64,000 nucleotides of DNA. Origin: Pyxidicoccus xibeiensis (GTDB lineage Bacteria > Myxococcota > Myxococcia > Myxococcales > Myxococcaceae). Position numbers and translations under genes: made by a program. Numbering within the stretch: the first letter of the stretch is position 1; each line of letters starts with the position of its first letter. Below the pieces are notes generated by a model. The model saw only the letters and a program-made list of their open reading frames with translations. It was not told the origin of the DNA and searched no databases. Below, in pieces: positions 43,965 to 52,714 of this stretch. The stretch lies in assembly GCF_024198175.1 (NCBI RefSeq), contig NZ_JAJVKV010000007.1, forward strand, positions 186,001-250,000. The letters are read 5' to 3'.

Positions 43965-44298
43965 AGGTGCCCAGCCGACGACTTTGCGGCTCCAGGCATC
44001 CAACACGACGGCCAGGTAGAGGAAGCCGCCGGCGGTGGGCACGTAGGTGATATCGGCCACCCACAGCTGGTCGGGCCCGGGCGCCTCGAAGTGGCGGTCC
44101 ACGAGGTCTGGTGCCGGACGCGCCCGTTCATCCCGCACCGTGGGGTGCAGCCCTTTCGTCGGCTCACTCCCTGGAGGCAGGACGCACGCATCAGCCGTGC
44201 GACGCGCTTGCGGCCGACGCAGACACCCTCGGCGGCAACGGCATCGTGGGGTCCTTTCCGCACAGCGAGTGGGACTCCGCGAAAACGGGGCAACTTCA
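43965..44298 (-). mobile_element. IS3-family element remnant 1
   Basis: Two frames carry OrfB pieces. GVCVGRKRVARLMRASCLQGVSRRKG is the HTH_21 region. After a frameshift, RARPAPDLVDRHFEAPGPDQ, LWVADITYVP and LDAWSRKVVGWA form the start of the integrase core with the first catalytic Asp (WVADITYVP). The rest of the catalytic domain and OrfA are missing. Its outer end is a 22-bp sequence (44277-44298) that recurs at 53928-53949 and probably represents the IS terminus. Confidence 0.8.
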
Positions 44299-44311
44299 GG
44301 GCGCAGGCGCC

Positions 44312-45082
44312 TCAACGAAGCGCCGGAGTCCAGGTGTTGACCTCGACTTCCAACGAGGACTGCTTCGCGACCTCCCCGAGGATTCTCCGGAGGACTCCGG
44401 CATTGCTCCCCCCGAGCAGGAACGTGCGCACGTTCTCGAGGTTCTCTCTGGGCGTGCCGCCGCAGAGCATGACCGCGTCGGCTCGCTCATACAGTCCGCA
44501 GTAGCGGCCGGTGGTGATCGGCTGCGTGAATCCCAGGCTGCTCAGCACCGGGGCGAGAAGGGAGAGCAGATCCGCGTCTTCGAGATAGAGCGTCCCCTCG
44601 CACTGCTGGGACATCTGCTCAAACCGGAACCGGAACAGCGAGCTCCACGACAGCATCTCGTGGAAGGTCTCAAACCGGTCGATGGGATCGTCCTCCCCGC
44701 GCGCGTACCGCGCCGTCACGGTCGCATCTCCCCGCGCGGGCGCGTCGAGGTCGTAGAACGCGTGCAGGGGCATCATCTCGTCGGACTCGTATCCGATGAG
44801 CAGGAACCGGGGATTGGGCGCGACGAGCTTCCTGGAGTAGCAGTCCAGCACGCGGCGCGCGGAGAAGTCCTGGCTGGGATAGGCCAGCGGCCCCATGCTC
44901 TGCCCCATGCGGCTCAGGAACCAGCGATAGAACCGAGGCAGGGGGCGCCCGGCGATGCGCTCGAGCTGCTCGACTTCATCGGGCGTGGCACCCCGCCACT
45001 GTTCCGCGAGCCCGGGCACGGTCCTCAGGAGGAGGTCCTCCACCTCGAGGAACTCAAGATCTATTTCTTCTTGTGCTGACAC
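44312..45082 (-). CDS. SMI1/KNR4 (SUKH)-family protein, probable immunity protein
   Basis: The GTG at 45082 has a gaggagg site eight bases upstream, and the gene overlaps the end of the toxin gene by 22 bases. The 256 residues have the SUKH layout (WRGATPDEVEQLERIAGRPL, then PRFYRWFLSRMGQSMGPL) followed by acidic strands. SUKH proteins neutralise nuclease- and deaminase-type polymorphic toxins. Position directly behind a DUF4150 toxin gene makes it the cognate immunity protein. The IS3 remnant abuts its 3' end. Confidence 0.85.
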   Translation of the reverse strand: MSAQEEIDLEFLEVEDLLLRTVPGLAEQWRGATPDEVEQLERIAGRPLPRFYRWFLSRMGQSMGPLAYPSQDFSARRVLDCYSRKLVAPNPRFLLIGYESDEMMPLHAFYDLDAPARGDATVTARYARGEDDPIDRFETFHEMLSWSSLFRFRFEQMSQQCEGTLYLEDADLLSLLAPVLSSLGFTQPITTGRYCGLYERADAVMLCGGTPRENLENVRTFLLGGSNAGVLRRILGEVAKQSSLEVEVNTWTPALR

Positions 45083-46191
45083 TTCATTTCCTCCTCGGGG
45101 CAGATGAGCAGGGGAAGGATGACTGTGCAGGACATGCACGGCGGGACGCTCTTGCCGTGGGCGAAGTGCCTCTCGACTTCCCTTCCATTCTTGTCAATGA
45201 ACCGGATCTTCGCGCTCACCGGCTGCCCATCGCTGCGGGACCACCGCTCCGTCAGCCCCGTGACGCGCGCGCAATGGTCCATCGCCAGCACGAGTGCCTT
45301 GGGGCCAGCACAGCCTCCTGGTGGGTAGGCCGCTGCAGTGGCCTTCTTGTTCACGAACTGCTCATGGAACCGCTGAGCCCGCGCCCAGGCCTTCTCCACG
45401 TTCTTGCTTTGTTTATTGAAGCGATTGTCGACGAACGCGCGGACCTCCCTGCGGGTGGTGCCGGGCGTGGGCGCGTTCCAGCCAAGCTCGCTGACGCTCT
45501 TGCAGAAGACTTCGAGGGCGTTGCTCGAGTGGTCCGCGTATTCATGCCCGCACTTGCACTGAGCAACACCGAGCATCCTTCCCCACGGAAGCTCCTCTTC
45601 GGGGAACTCACCGGCCAAGATCTTCTTGGTGAGCTTGACCTCCAGTTGTGCGGCGTCGGCCTGGGTCACGGGGGTTTCCTTCAGCGAGCCCTCGCTGCCA
45701 TGCACCTTCCTGCACAGGGGGCACACGTCCTTCCCACTGACGACCAGGAGGGCTCCGGTCTTCTGGATCACCCCGAGCATCGTCGCCGCGTTGGCGGGGC
45801 TCCCGCTCGGCCCGCAGTTGTTGAGCATGGGGTCGCCCAGGAGCTGGACGTTCTTTCCCTCGATCTTCGTGTCCATGGACCCGGGGCCCAAGAAGCTCGT
45901 CGGGCCCTCCACGTTGGCGGAGACGATGCCGCCTCCCGTCCCCTTGCTGGCCACATCGCCCATGGAGCCGAAGGTGGCGCCCTTGATGGCGACCTTCTTC
46001 CCACCGATGGTGACAGTCTTGGAGTACTTCTTCGTGTCTGTTCCGCTCTTGCCGATGTTAGGCAGCGGCGTCGGCACGAACGGCGCAGGCGGCCCGGGCA
46101 TCTTGCACACGTTGGGCAGCGTGGCCGCGGCGACCCCACTGGAGCCCTCGGTCACCGGCGTCTTCGGTGCATTCACTGAGACGTTGCTCAT
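45061..46191 (-). CDS. T6SS effector with DUF4150 PAAR-like head and Cys-rich toxin tail
   Basis: The product has 376 residues. Residues 1-~135 are a DUF4150 PAAR-like domain (PNVCKMPGPPAPFVPTPLPN, NVQLLGDPMLNNCGPSGSPA), which caps the VgrG spike. The tail has CPLC (157-160), CKCGH (212-216), GGCAGPKAL (292-300) and PPCMSC (350-355). The last two resemble the C-A-E and PCxxC motifs of deaminase-fold toxins, but the Glu is replaced by Gly296. The tail is Lys/Arg-rich and lacks a signal peptide, as expected for a T6SS cargo. A SUKH gene overlaps its end. Confidence 0.85.
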   Translation of the reverse strand: MSNVSVNAPKTPVTEGSSGVAAATLPNVCKMPGPPAPFVPTPLPNIGKSGTDTKKYSKTVTIGGKKVAIKGATFGSMGDVASKGTGGGIVSANVEGPTSFLGPGSMDTKIEGKNVQLLGDPMLNNCGPSGSPANAATMLGVIQKTGALLVVSGKDVCPLCRKVHGSEGSLKETPVTQADAAQLEVKLTKKILAGEFPEEELPWGRMLGVAQCKCGHEYADHSSNALEVFCKSVSELGWNAPTPGTTRREVRAFVDNRFNKQSKNVEKAWARAQRFHEQFVNKKATAAAYPPGGCAGPKALVLAMDHCARVTGLTERWSRSDGQPVSAKIRFIDKNGREVERHFAHGKSVPPCMSCTVILPLLICPEEEMKCQHKKK

Positions 46192-46206
46192 TGCTTCCCC
46201 CTCTCC

Positions 46207-47256
46207 TTACGACACCCGTGGGTCTTGCAGGAGCATCGCCCCTCGCAGTCCCCCATCAGAACCCGCCATCACCATGACCCGGGGGCCTCGCGCATAGCCC
46301 CGTGCGAACGCGCGGACCGCCAGGACGCCTCCGAGGGCCCCCGCTGCGGCGCCGACGTCACCCCAGCCGTCGCTCAGCGAGCGGTACGCCGTGGAGTGCC
46401 AGACCGATGGCGTCCTCAGCGCGACGAAACCCCACTCTTCACTGCGGTACCGCTCACCATTGATGTCGGCGTATAGCTCGTCCACCTTCTCGCGGGACAG
46501 GTCGAGCCCGGCGACCGCGCCTTCGACCGCCTGGGTCATTCCGACGCCGAACGAGCCCGTGTCGCTGCCGCGCAGGAGGCGCTCTTGCGCGGTTCGTGCC
46601 CCTCGCACCACCTCCAGCCGGGGCAGCCGCAAGCGGCGGCGCAGCCCCGCGGTCATCAACGCTAGACACCCGGCCCCCTCGCCGGGAATGAATCCACCGC
46701 GAATCCCCGGCTGCGCGAACCGGCCGTCGCGCTCCAGCCAGAGGAACGTCTCCGCGTGGAGGTAGCTGTCCACGCCCGTCACCAGGAAGAAGGACTCCCG
46801 GCCTTCGGAGGACTCTCGCAGGGCCTGCTCCACCGCGCGCAGGGCTCCCGCGTGGCCGCGTCCGGCAAGCTCGACGCGCATGCGCGCGGCCTTCGCCCTC
46901 GGGCGCGCCTCCATGGCGCTCACGAGCCAGGCCGCGTCGTCATCGGAGAACCCCGGGCGCACCTCGGGAAGCGACAGCAGCAGCCGGCACCGGTTCCCCT
47001 CCAGGACCGCTGAACCGAGCTTCTCCTCGACTTCGTCGAGGACGCTCTCGAGCAAGGGCATGAGCCGGTCCCTCCCCTCCAGCTTCGGGTCGAGCTGACC
47101 ATCCGAGGCCACCACGACCGGCTCGCCCCGCGCATCGATGAAGGGGAACTCGGCGTACCGGGAGATGCCGGCGCGCATGGCCGCCGCGCTGCTCTCCGCG
47201 GAGTAGCCGAGTGGGATCCGAGCGCCGACAGCCACCACCTCGAGCTCGGCGTTCAT
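46207..47256 (-). CDS. Beta-ketoacyl-synthase-like (thiolase-fold) protein of a T6SS cluster
   Basis: The product has 349 residues with a degenerate thiolase fold (VAVGARIPLGYSAESSAAAM, FLVTGVDSYLHAETFLWLER, FIPGEGAGCLAL, GWGDVGAAAGALGGVLAVRA). The active-site Cys of true ketosynthases is not evident. Such proteins are regularly encoded between DUF2169 and DUF4150 genes in T6SS effector clusters and may act as adaptors. The start overlaps the DUF2169 stop by four bases. Confidence 0.8.
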   Translation of the reverse strand: MNAELEVVAVGARIPLGYSAESSAAAMRAGISRYAEFPFIDARGEPVVVASDGQLDPKLEGRDRLMPLLESVLDEVEEKLGSAVLEGNRCRLLLSLPEVRPGFSDDDAAWLVSAMEARPRAKAARMRVELAGRGHAGALRAVEQALRESSEGRESFFLVTGVDSYLHAETFLWLERDGRFAQPGIRGGFIPGEGAGCLALMTAGLRRRLRLPRLEVVRGARTAQERLLRGSDTGSFGVGMTQAVEGAVAGLDLSREKVDELYADINGERYRSEEWGFVALRTPSVWHSTAYRSLSDGWGDVGAAAGALGGVLAVRAFARGYARGPRVMVMAGSDGGLRGAMLLQDPRVS

Positions 47257-47936
47257 GTCCCACCCTTCAACTCGAAGACTTCCGTCTCATCGAGATAGTC
47301 CGCTTCGGGGGCGCGCACGCGCAGCGCGCTCTGCCACACCAGGCACAGGCGCCGCGCCTCGGGCTCCACGAGGACCGTCGTCAGCCGCGGGCCATGCTCC
47401 TCACTGCGCGTACCCATGCGCGTCTTGAAGCCGAGCGAGATGCGAGGGAGCTCGAAGCGCAGGCTCCCCTCGAGAGTCATGTTCACCAGCTCGACGGGCT
47501 CTCCGCCCACCAGGGGATTCACAGGACGCTGATCCACCGGGGCGCTCAGCGCGAACGCGGGGTCGAAGTCATCCGGGAGCAGCGGCTTCTTCGTGCGCTC
47601 CCACCGCGCGTCGTACGTCCCCGCGAGCTTGCGCCGGGGCATCCACGAGGAATCGATGGGACCGAACCCCGCCGGCCCCATGGTCGCGGGGGCGCCGCTG
47701 GGATACTCGATGGCGTGGGCCGGCTTTCCGGCGAGGTGGGCGCCGCGCGTCGCGAAGCCGCGGCCGATGGGATTCCGCTCGTCGATGCGGTGCTTCGCCG
47801 GGTCGGGACCTGACAGGTCGCTGCCACCAAAGGCGACCTCATACTGAATGGGCCGCGTGGTGAAGGGCTGGGGCCGCCCGGGCGTCACGCCGGACCAGCC
47901 TTGCTCGTAGGTCCGCTCCCCGTGCACGACGAGCAA
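47253..47936 (-). CDS. DUF2169-family T6SS adaptor, 5'-truncated
   Basis: The 227 residues match the central and C-terminal parts of DUF2169 (LVVHGERTYEQGW, PIQYEVAFGG, NPIGRGF, PRRKLAGTYDARW, LPDDFDPAF). About 90-100 N-terminal residues of the normal protein are missing. Upstream of the possible TTG start at 47936 the sequence switches to an unrelated frame (KAEGDAFREHVKEGLRKFAR). DUF2169 proteins help load effectors onto VgrG. The truncation probably makes this one inactive or reduced. Confidence 0.75.
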   Translation of the reverse strand: MLVVHGERTYEQGWSGVTPGRPQPFTTRPIQYEVAFGGSDLSGPDPAKHRIDERNPIGRGFATRGAHLAGKPAHAIEYPSGAPATMGPAGFGPIDSSWMPRRKLAGTYDARWERTKKPLLPDDFDPAFALSAPVDQRPVNPLVGGEPVELVNMTLEGSLRFELPRISLGFKTRMGTRSEEHGPRLTTVLVEPEARRLCLVWQSALRVRAPEADYLDETEVFELKGGT

Positions 47937-48234
47937 GCGGTTGCGTGCGGGCGAACTTCCTCAGGCCCTCCTTCACGTGCTCGCGGAAGGCGTCGCCCTC
48001 CGCCTTCGTGTGCTGCGGGCAAGTGCGTGTGAGGGCAGTGACGTGGAGAAGAAGTCCTGAATGCCCCGAAGGCGGCTGGCGGCGGGGGAATGGAGGGGCG
48101 GGCGTCGCACTATCCCGAAGAGAGGCCCGTCGCGAGGAGGGCAGGCCTGCGCAGGCGGCCCGGCAGGCGTCAGCGGGCGAGCTTGCTGGCGCGAGCGTTT
48201 ATCGTAGCCACGTTGGTGCTGGAGTGCGCATCCA
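47937..48234. other. Gap with an unrelated coding scrap, histidine-kinase promoter region
   Basis: The left ~120 bases carry minus-strand text HTKAEGDAFREHVKEGLRKF fused to the DUF2169 remnant, which is a break point. The remaining part should hold the histidine kinase promoter; ctggag lies about 10 bases before its ATG. No clear -35/-10 pair was found. Confidence 0.4.
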
Positions 48235-49467
48235 ATGAACCTGAGTCAATTCATCCGCGACAATCGCGACGCCATCGTCCTCGAGTGGGAGACCTTCGCG
48301 GGCACGTTGCTGCCCGCGGCGGGAGGCATGAGCAGCCGCGCGCTGCGCGACCATGCGCAAGAAATCCTGTCCTCCATCATCGAGGACCTCGAATCGCCAC
48401 AGCATGCTGACGAGCAGTCGCAGAAGTCGAAGGGACACGGCGAGGAGCACCGGATGGAAGCGGTCGGCAAGGCGCACGCCGCCCTCCGCATCCAGGATGG
48501 CTTCAACCTCGGCCAGCTCGTCGCCGAGTACCGGGCGCTGCGCGCGAGTGTGCTCCGGCTCTTCGAAAAGGCCTCGGCGGGCAAGAAGACGGACGACCAG
48601 GATCTTCGCCAGTTGACGCGGTTCAACGAATCGATTGACGAGGCGCTCACCGAGGCCGCGAGCCGTTACATGCTCGTGATGAACCGCACCCGAGATCAAT
48701 TCCTCGCCATCCTCGGTCATGACCTGCGCAATCCGCTGGGGGCGATCATGATGTCCGCGGCGACCGTAGCGGCATCTGGCGTGTCGGAGGACAAGCTCGC
48801 GAAGGCCGCCTCCCGGATCCTCACCTGCGCCCAACGCATGGGCCGCATGGTCAGGGACCTGCTCGATCTGACGCGGACGCGCCTCGGCGGTGGAATTCCA
48901 ATCACGCCGCAAGCGATGGACCTCGAGGAGATGTGCCGTGAGGTACTCGCGGAGCTCGAGGCCTTCCAGCCTGACCGCCGCCTCGTGTTTCAGTCCAGCG
49001 GCAACCTGCGTGGTGCGTGGGACGTGGACCGTCTGGCGCAGGTGCTGTCGAACCTCGTGGGAAACGCGCTGCAGCACGGAGCCCACGACAAGGTCATCGA
49101 AGTAACGGGAAGAGGCTTCGATGGGGAGGTCGTGCTCGAAGTCCACAACGAGGGGCAACCCATCCCGCCCGAGCTGCTGGAACACGTCTTCGAGCCGATG
49201 GTGCGCAGCGTGTCAACGGCAATGGGGAACGCGTCGTCGACGAGCCTCGGCCTGGGCTTGCACATCACGCGGGAGATAGTCCTGTCCCACGGCGGCACGG
49301 TCAGTGTCCGGTCGACCGAGAGTGAGGGGACGACGTTCACCGTCCGGCTTCCCCGGCACTACACCAGCGATTCGGCGCCGCACGCCACACGTCCGGAACC
49401 GCTCGACCAGCATGATGCCAAGGGCGATGTGGTCATCCCGGCGCCCGGCCCACTGACCCGTCACTGA
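48235..49467 (+). CDS. Cytoplasmic sensor histidine kinase
   Basis: The product has 410 residues and no membrane spans. Residues ~1-140 form an RsbRD-like helical sensor (NRDAIVLEWETFAGTLLPAA). The HisKA box is FLAILGHDLRNPLGAIM with His162. HATPase motifs are NLVGNALQHG (N box), HNEGQPIPPELLEHVFEPM (G1 with Asp replaced) and SLGLGLHITREIVLSHGG (G2). A ~40-residue tail follows. No response-regulator gene is adjacent, so it is an orphan, common in myxobacteria. Confidence 0.92.
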   Translation: MNLSQFIRDNRDAIVLEWETFAGTLLPAAGGMSSRALRDHAQEILSSIIEDLESPQHADEQSQKSKGHGEEHRMEAVGKAHAALRIQDGFNLGQLVAEYRALRASVLRLFEKASAGKKTDDQDLRQLTRFNESIDEALTEAASRYMLVMNRTRDQFLAILGHDLRNPLGAIMMSAATVAASGVSEDKLAKAASRILTCAQRMGRMVRDLLDLTRTRLGGGIPITPQAMDLEEMCREVLAELEAFQPDRRLVFQSSGNLRGAWDVDRLAQVLSNLVGNALQHGAHDKVIEVTGRGFDGEVVLEVHNEGQPIPPELLEHVFEPMVRSVSTAMGNASSTSLGLGLHITREIVLSHGGTVSVRSTESEGTTFTVRLPRHYTSDSAPHATRPEPLDQHDAKGDVVIPAPGPLTRH

Positions 49468-49610
49468 GCAGCGCCGCGCGGCCAGCCTCAGCCGCCCTGC
49501 GGCAGTGGGAACACCCGTGCGCGCAGGGCCTCCGTCTTCCGGCGCCGGTGCGCGTCGCCCCCGTCCAGTCCAGGCGGAGAAGCTCATCCCCGCCTGAAGC
49601 GCCGGGTGCG

Positions 49611-50033
49611 TCAGGGGCTCGCGAAGAAGACGCGCGGGCCCTCTCCACCGATGAGGGTCCGTCCCAGCTCCAGGGTCCAGGGCACGTCGCGCGGCACGGG
49701 CTCCGGTGAGCGCAACACCACGGTCGTCCCCTCCCAGTGCTTGGGTTTCACACACTCGGAGGTGCGCCAGCCTCCCCCGTAGGAGTGCCGCCCATCCACC
49801 CGGACGTCCGGGGTCGGGTACCCGACGAGCTCGATACAGAGGGACTCCCCGTCCTTGTCACAGCCGTCGGGCTCCGAGCCGTTCGCGGGCACGCAGGTCA
49901 AGACGGCCGTCACGGTGACGTGGTCGTCCGCGTCACGGGTGGCGGAGGCGGCGCGAACGCCCAAGGTGTCCCAACGAGGCCCGCAGGCCGTCAGCAGGCC
50001 CGCGAGGGCCACGATGATGAAGGTCGGATGCAT
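49611..50033 (-). CDS. Small lipoprotein, tandem pair member A
   Basis: The product has 140 residues with a lipoprotein signal (MHPTFIIVALAGLLTACGP). The mature part, RAASATRDADDHVTVTAVLTCVP and GCDKDGESLCIELVGY, has Cys spacing shared with the next gene. The genes are tandem on the minus strand with six bases between them. Function unknown; probably the result of an old duplication. Confidence 0.75.
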   Translation of the reverse strand: MHPTFIIVALAGLLTACGPRWDTLGVRAASATRDADDHVTVTAVLTCVPANGSEPDGCDKDGESLCIELVGYPTPDVRVDGRHSYGGGWRTSECVKPKHWEGTTVVLRSPEPVPRDVPWTLELGRTLIGGEGPRVFFASP

Positions 50034-50039
50034 GGGGCC

Positions 50040-50435
50040 TCAGGGGTTGGGGAGGACGACGTTCATCACGCGGGGATCCGCGCTGACAAGGATGCGCAGC
50101 CCGGGGTCACGGTCCACGGCGTCCGGCGTGGTGACCGTCACCTGGGTGCCGATGATGTCGGGAACCTTCTGGCACGACTCCGCCCGGAGCAGCGGATGGG
50201 CGAAGGCCGTGTCGTCGGCCGCGTACCACGTCGCGGAGACGCAGACGCGCTCGCCATCCGCGTCACAGCCTTCCGACCGCGCGAAGCCGTAGACGAGGCC
50301 GCAGGCCAGCGTGACTTCGACGGAGACGCGGTCGTCCTCGAGCCGTGTCGCCGTGGCATCCAACACACCGGCCGCCTCCAGCCCGGACTCACAGCCAGCA
50401 AGGAGGGGGAGTAGCAACAAGAACCAGCGACGCAC
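50040..50435 (-). CDS. Small lipoprotein, tandem pair member B
   Basis: The GTG at 50435 with a ggagg site gives 131 residues and a lipoprotein signal (VRRWFLLLLPLLAGC); the ATG at 50489 is less convincing. The body (DATATRLEDDRVSVEVTLAC, GCDADGERVCVSATWYA, ESCQKVPDIIGTQVTVTTPD) parallels member A: a strand pair, then GCDxDGExxC, then a single Cys before a VVLRSPEPV-like strand. No function known. Confidence 0.75.
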   Translation of the reverse strand: MRRWFLLLLPLLAGCESGLEAAGVLDATATRLEDDRVSVEVTLACGLVYGFARSEGCDADGERVCVSATWYAADDTAFAHPLLRAESCQKVPDIIGTQVTVTTPDAVDRDPGLRILVSADPRVMNVVLPNP

Positions 50436-50828
50436 GCGCGACCTCCGGGAGCAGTGGACCCGGAGCCCCGGAGCAACCCCCGTGCCCATCGGCCGACAGA
50501 CGGCAGCCCCGGGCGGAGCCCCCCGCGGCCCATGACAGCCATGTCAGGGCAGCACGCCTTCCAGGAAGCATCGGGCGAGTTTCTCCGCGTCTCCCTCAAG
50601 CGGGGGCGGAGCCGGGGCTGGAGGAGGAGAGCACGGCCCAGGCTGCGACGGTAGAGTCGACAATGGAGCGCACGCCGCGATTGGCTTGGGCGGGACTGCT
50701 GCGCCGGCCCTGCGTGCGGCCTCGCGGCCGGCGGCGTCTATGGCCGAATCCTCGTCCTCACCCTCAGCATTGACGTCCGGCCGCCGTGAACGGTAGGCGC
50801 ACGCGAGGCCAATCCCTGGAGCAACCCC
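50436..50828. other. Gap upstream of the kinase gene
   Basis: It should hold the divergent promoters of the lipoprotein pair and the kinase. A minus-strand frame ending at 50544 (GDAEKLARCFLEGVLP at its end) has plausible codon use, but I found no start codon or family for it. It is left unannotated. Confidence 0.35.
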
Positions 50829-52250
50829 ATGCTGCCTGCCCACCTGAATCCCGCGCGCCTTCCCCTGGGAACCCAGGTGGGACCCTGGCGGGTGCTGGAG
50901 CGACTCGGGATGGGTGCCCATGGCGCCGTCTACCGCGCCATCGGCGCACAGTCCCCCTCCCGTCCCGTCGCCCTCAAGCTGGCCCTGCACCCCGGGGACG
51001 CGCGCTTCGCCAGGGAGGTGGAGCTGCTCTCCCGTCTCCGCCACCCCAACGTCCCGCGCCTCCTCGACCATGGCGTCTGGCAGCAGCCCTCGGGCCTCCA
51101 CTACCCGTACCTCGTCATGGAGTGGGTCGACGGAGTATCTCTGTACGACTGGGCACGGGAGCAGCGGCCCACCTCGCGGCGGGTGCTCCACCTCCTCGCC
51201 AGCCTCGCGCGAGCGCTGGAGGCGACCCATTCCGCGGGCGCCGTGCACCGGGACGTCAAGGGTGACAATGTCCTCGTCAGCGACACGGAGGGCCGGGCCT
51301 TCCTCACCGACTTCGGCTCCGGGAACTACCTCGGCGCCGCCACGCTCACCCTGCCGCCGTTTCCTCCCGGCACGCCCGCCTACCGCTCTCCCGAAGCCTG
51401 GCGCTCCGTGCGCCTCCCGATGCGCGCGCCCATCGTGCCCTACGCGCCCGGGCCCGCGGATGATGTCTTCGCGCTGGGCGTCACCGCCTTCCGGTTGGTC
51501 ACCGACGAGTACCCCTCCCCTCCAGACGTGGCGTCCCGTGCCGGGCAGGAGGTGGAAGCCGACGCCCCATCCGCGCGTGCGCTCAACCCCCGCTGCTGCC
51601 AGGAACTGAGCGCGCTGACGTCTCAGATGCTCTCCTTCCGTCCAGAAGCCCGTGGCAGTGCCCGAGCGCTGGCCGAGGCGCTGGAGGAGGCCGCGCACGA
51701 AGCCGGGCCCGAGGCGGACGTGCCCCTCTTCGGCCAGGAGGCGCCTCGCCCCGTGGAGCCCCGGCCCGCGCCCAGGCCCCTTCCCCGCCGAGCGCCGGGG
51801 CGCTCCACTCACGCATGGTTCACTGCGGCCAGTCTGGCGGGAGCACTGGCGCTGGGAACCGGGTGGATGCTGCGGGCGCATTCCGATGATGAGCCTGAGA
51901 CGGTGCACGCTTCGGTACCCAAGGAGACGGAGGATGGCGGCACGGCGGGTGTCGGTGACTCGGCGCTGACGGCACCGGTGCCTCCCAGTCGGGCGCCCTT
52001 TGCATGGTCGACCATCGCCGAGGACCTGCCACCCAGGCCCTTTCCAGGGCAGCGGCGACCCAATGCCAACGGCCGCTGCCCCGAGAAGCCGCAGGTGCCC
52101 ATCAATGGAGGCTGTTGGATCAAGCAGTCCGTGGAACTGAAGGATTGTGGAGAGGGCGGCTACGTGTACAAGGGCGCTTGCTATATGCCCGTCATCCTGC
52201 CCACCCGCCCTCCCACCTCGAGTCCCACGGAGCGTCCTGACCGCCGGTAG
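50829..52250 (+). CDS. Membrane-anchored Ser/Thr protein kinase
   Basis: The product has 473 residues. The kinase domain (~20-290) has a G-loop LGMGAHGAVYRA, Lys50 in VALK, HRDVKGDN with Asp142, and DFGSG at 161. The APE motif reads SPEAWRS. A Pro/Arg-rich linker leads to one membrane helix (FTAASLAGALALGTGWML, ~335-352) and an outside Cys-rich tail (NGRCPEKPQVPINGGCWIKQ, GYVYKGACYMPVI). It probably senses something in the periplasm through this tail. A broken paralog lies at 2.3 kb. Confidence 0.93.
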   Translation: MLPAHLNPARLPLGTQVGPWRVLERLGMGAHGAVYRAIGAQSPSRPVALKLALHPGDARFAREVELLSRLRHPNVPRLLDHGVWQQPSGLHYPYLVMEWVDGVSLYDWAREQRPTSRRVLHLLASLARALEATHSAGAVHRDVKGDNVLVSDTEGRAFLTDFGSGNYLGAATLTLPPFPPGTPAYRSPEAWRSVRLPMRAPIVPYAPGPADDVFALGVTAFRLVTDEYPSPPDVASRAGQEVEADAPSARALNPRCCQELSALTSQMLSFRPEARGSARALAEALEEAAHEAGPEADVPLFGQEAPRPVEPRPAPRPLPRRAPGRSTHAWFTAASLAGALALGTGWMLRAHSDDEPETVHASVPKETEDGGTAGVGDSALTAPVPPSRAPFAWSTIAEDLPPRPFPGQRRPNANGRCPEKPQVPINGGCWIKQSVELKDCGEGGYVYKGACYMPVILPTRPPTSSPTERPDRR

Positions 52251-52472
52251 CCGCTTCGCCCCGCGTCGCCCCCGGCGGTACGAAATGCACTTGAAAGAGC
52301 CGGGGCCGGCGCTCGATGCGAAACCAAGGCGAGACTGGCGTGCCCAACGTTGGAGGGAGCGGGCCTTCGAACTGCATCCCCTTGCTGGGAGCTTCAGCGC
52401 ACATGGACCGAGACGGGTTGACGGCACCGCAGGTGGCCTCACCCGAAGGCCGCCGGCGGCGCGCGGCTCAGC

Positions 52473-52586
52473 TCACTGGATGATGGTGACGAGCTGGGCC
52501 TGGCACGTAGTCTGATCGACGAAGGACTGGGCCGTGTCGATGCCGCAAAGGATGCCCTGCGTGCCGTAGGCGACCCAGTTGACCAT
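52473..52586 (-). pseudogene. C-terminal scrap of an unknown protein
   Basis: Thirty-seven codons (MVNWVAYGTQGILCGIDTAQ to LVTIIQ) have strongly genome-typical codon use and two Cys, then a stop. There is no homology I know and no ribosome site before the Met. It looks like the end of a larger gene cut by the neighbouring IS3 remnant. Confidence 0.35.
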
Positions 52587-52714
52587 AACCGTCCGGCCCG
52601 CAGCTCCATCACGTGGTGCTCGAAGCTGAGCGCCAGCAGACGCTCCTGAAGGTCTACGCGCGCCTCCTACGCGCCGCAGTCCAGACAGCGCCCCTCGCGT
52701 CCGTCGAGGGCGCG

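Noticed and set aside
50544..52442. Minus-strand open frame of 632 codons under the kinase gene
   Set aside because: It mirrors the kinase coding strand; its composition is that of a shadow frame. Only the last part (50544-50770) lies outside the kinase, and it has no start signal.
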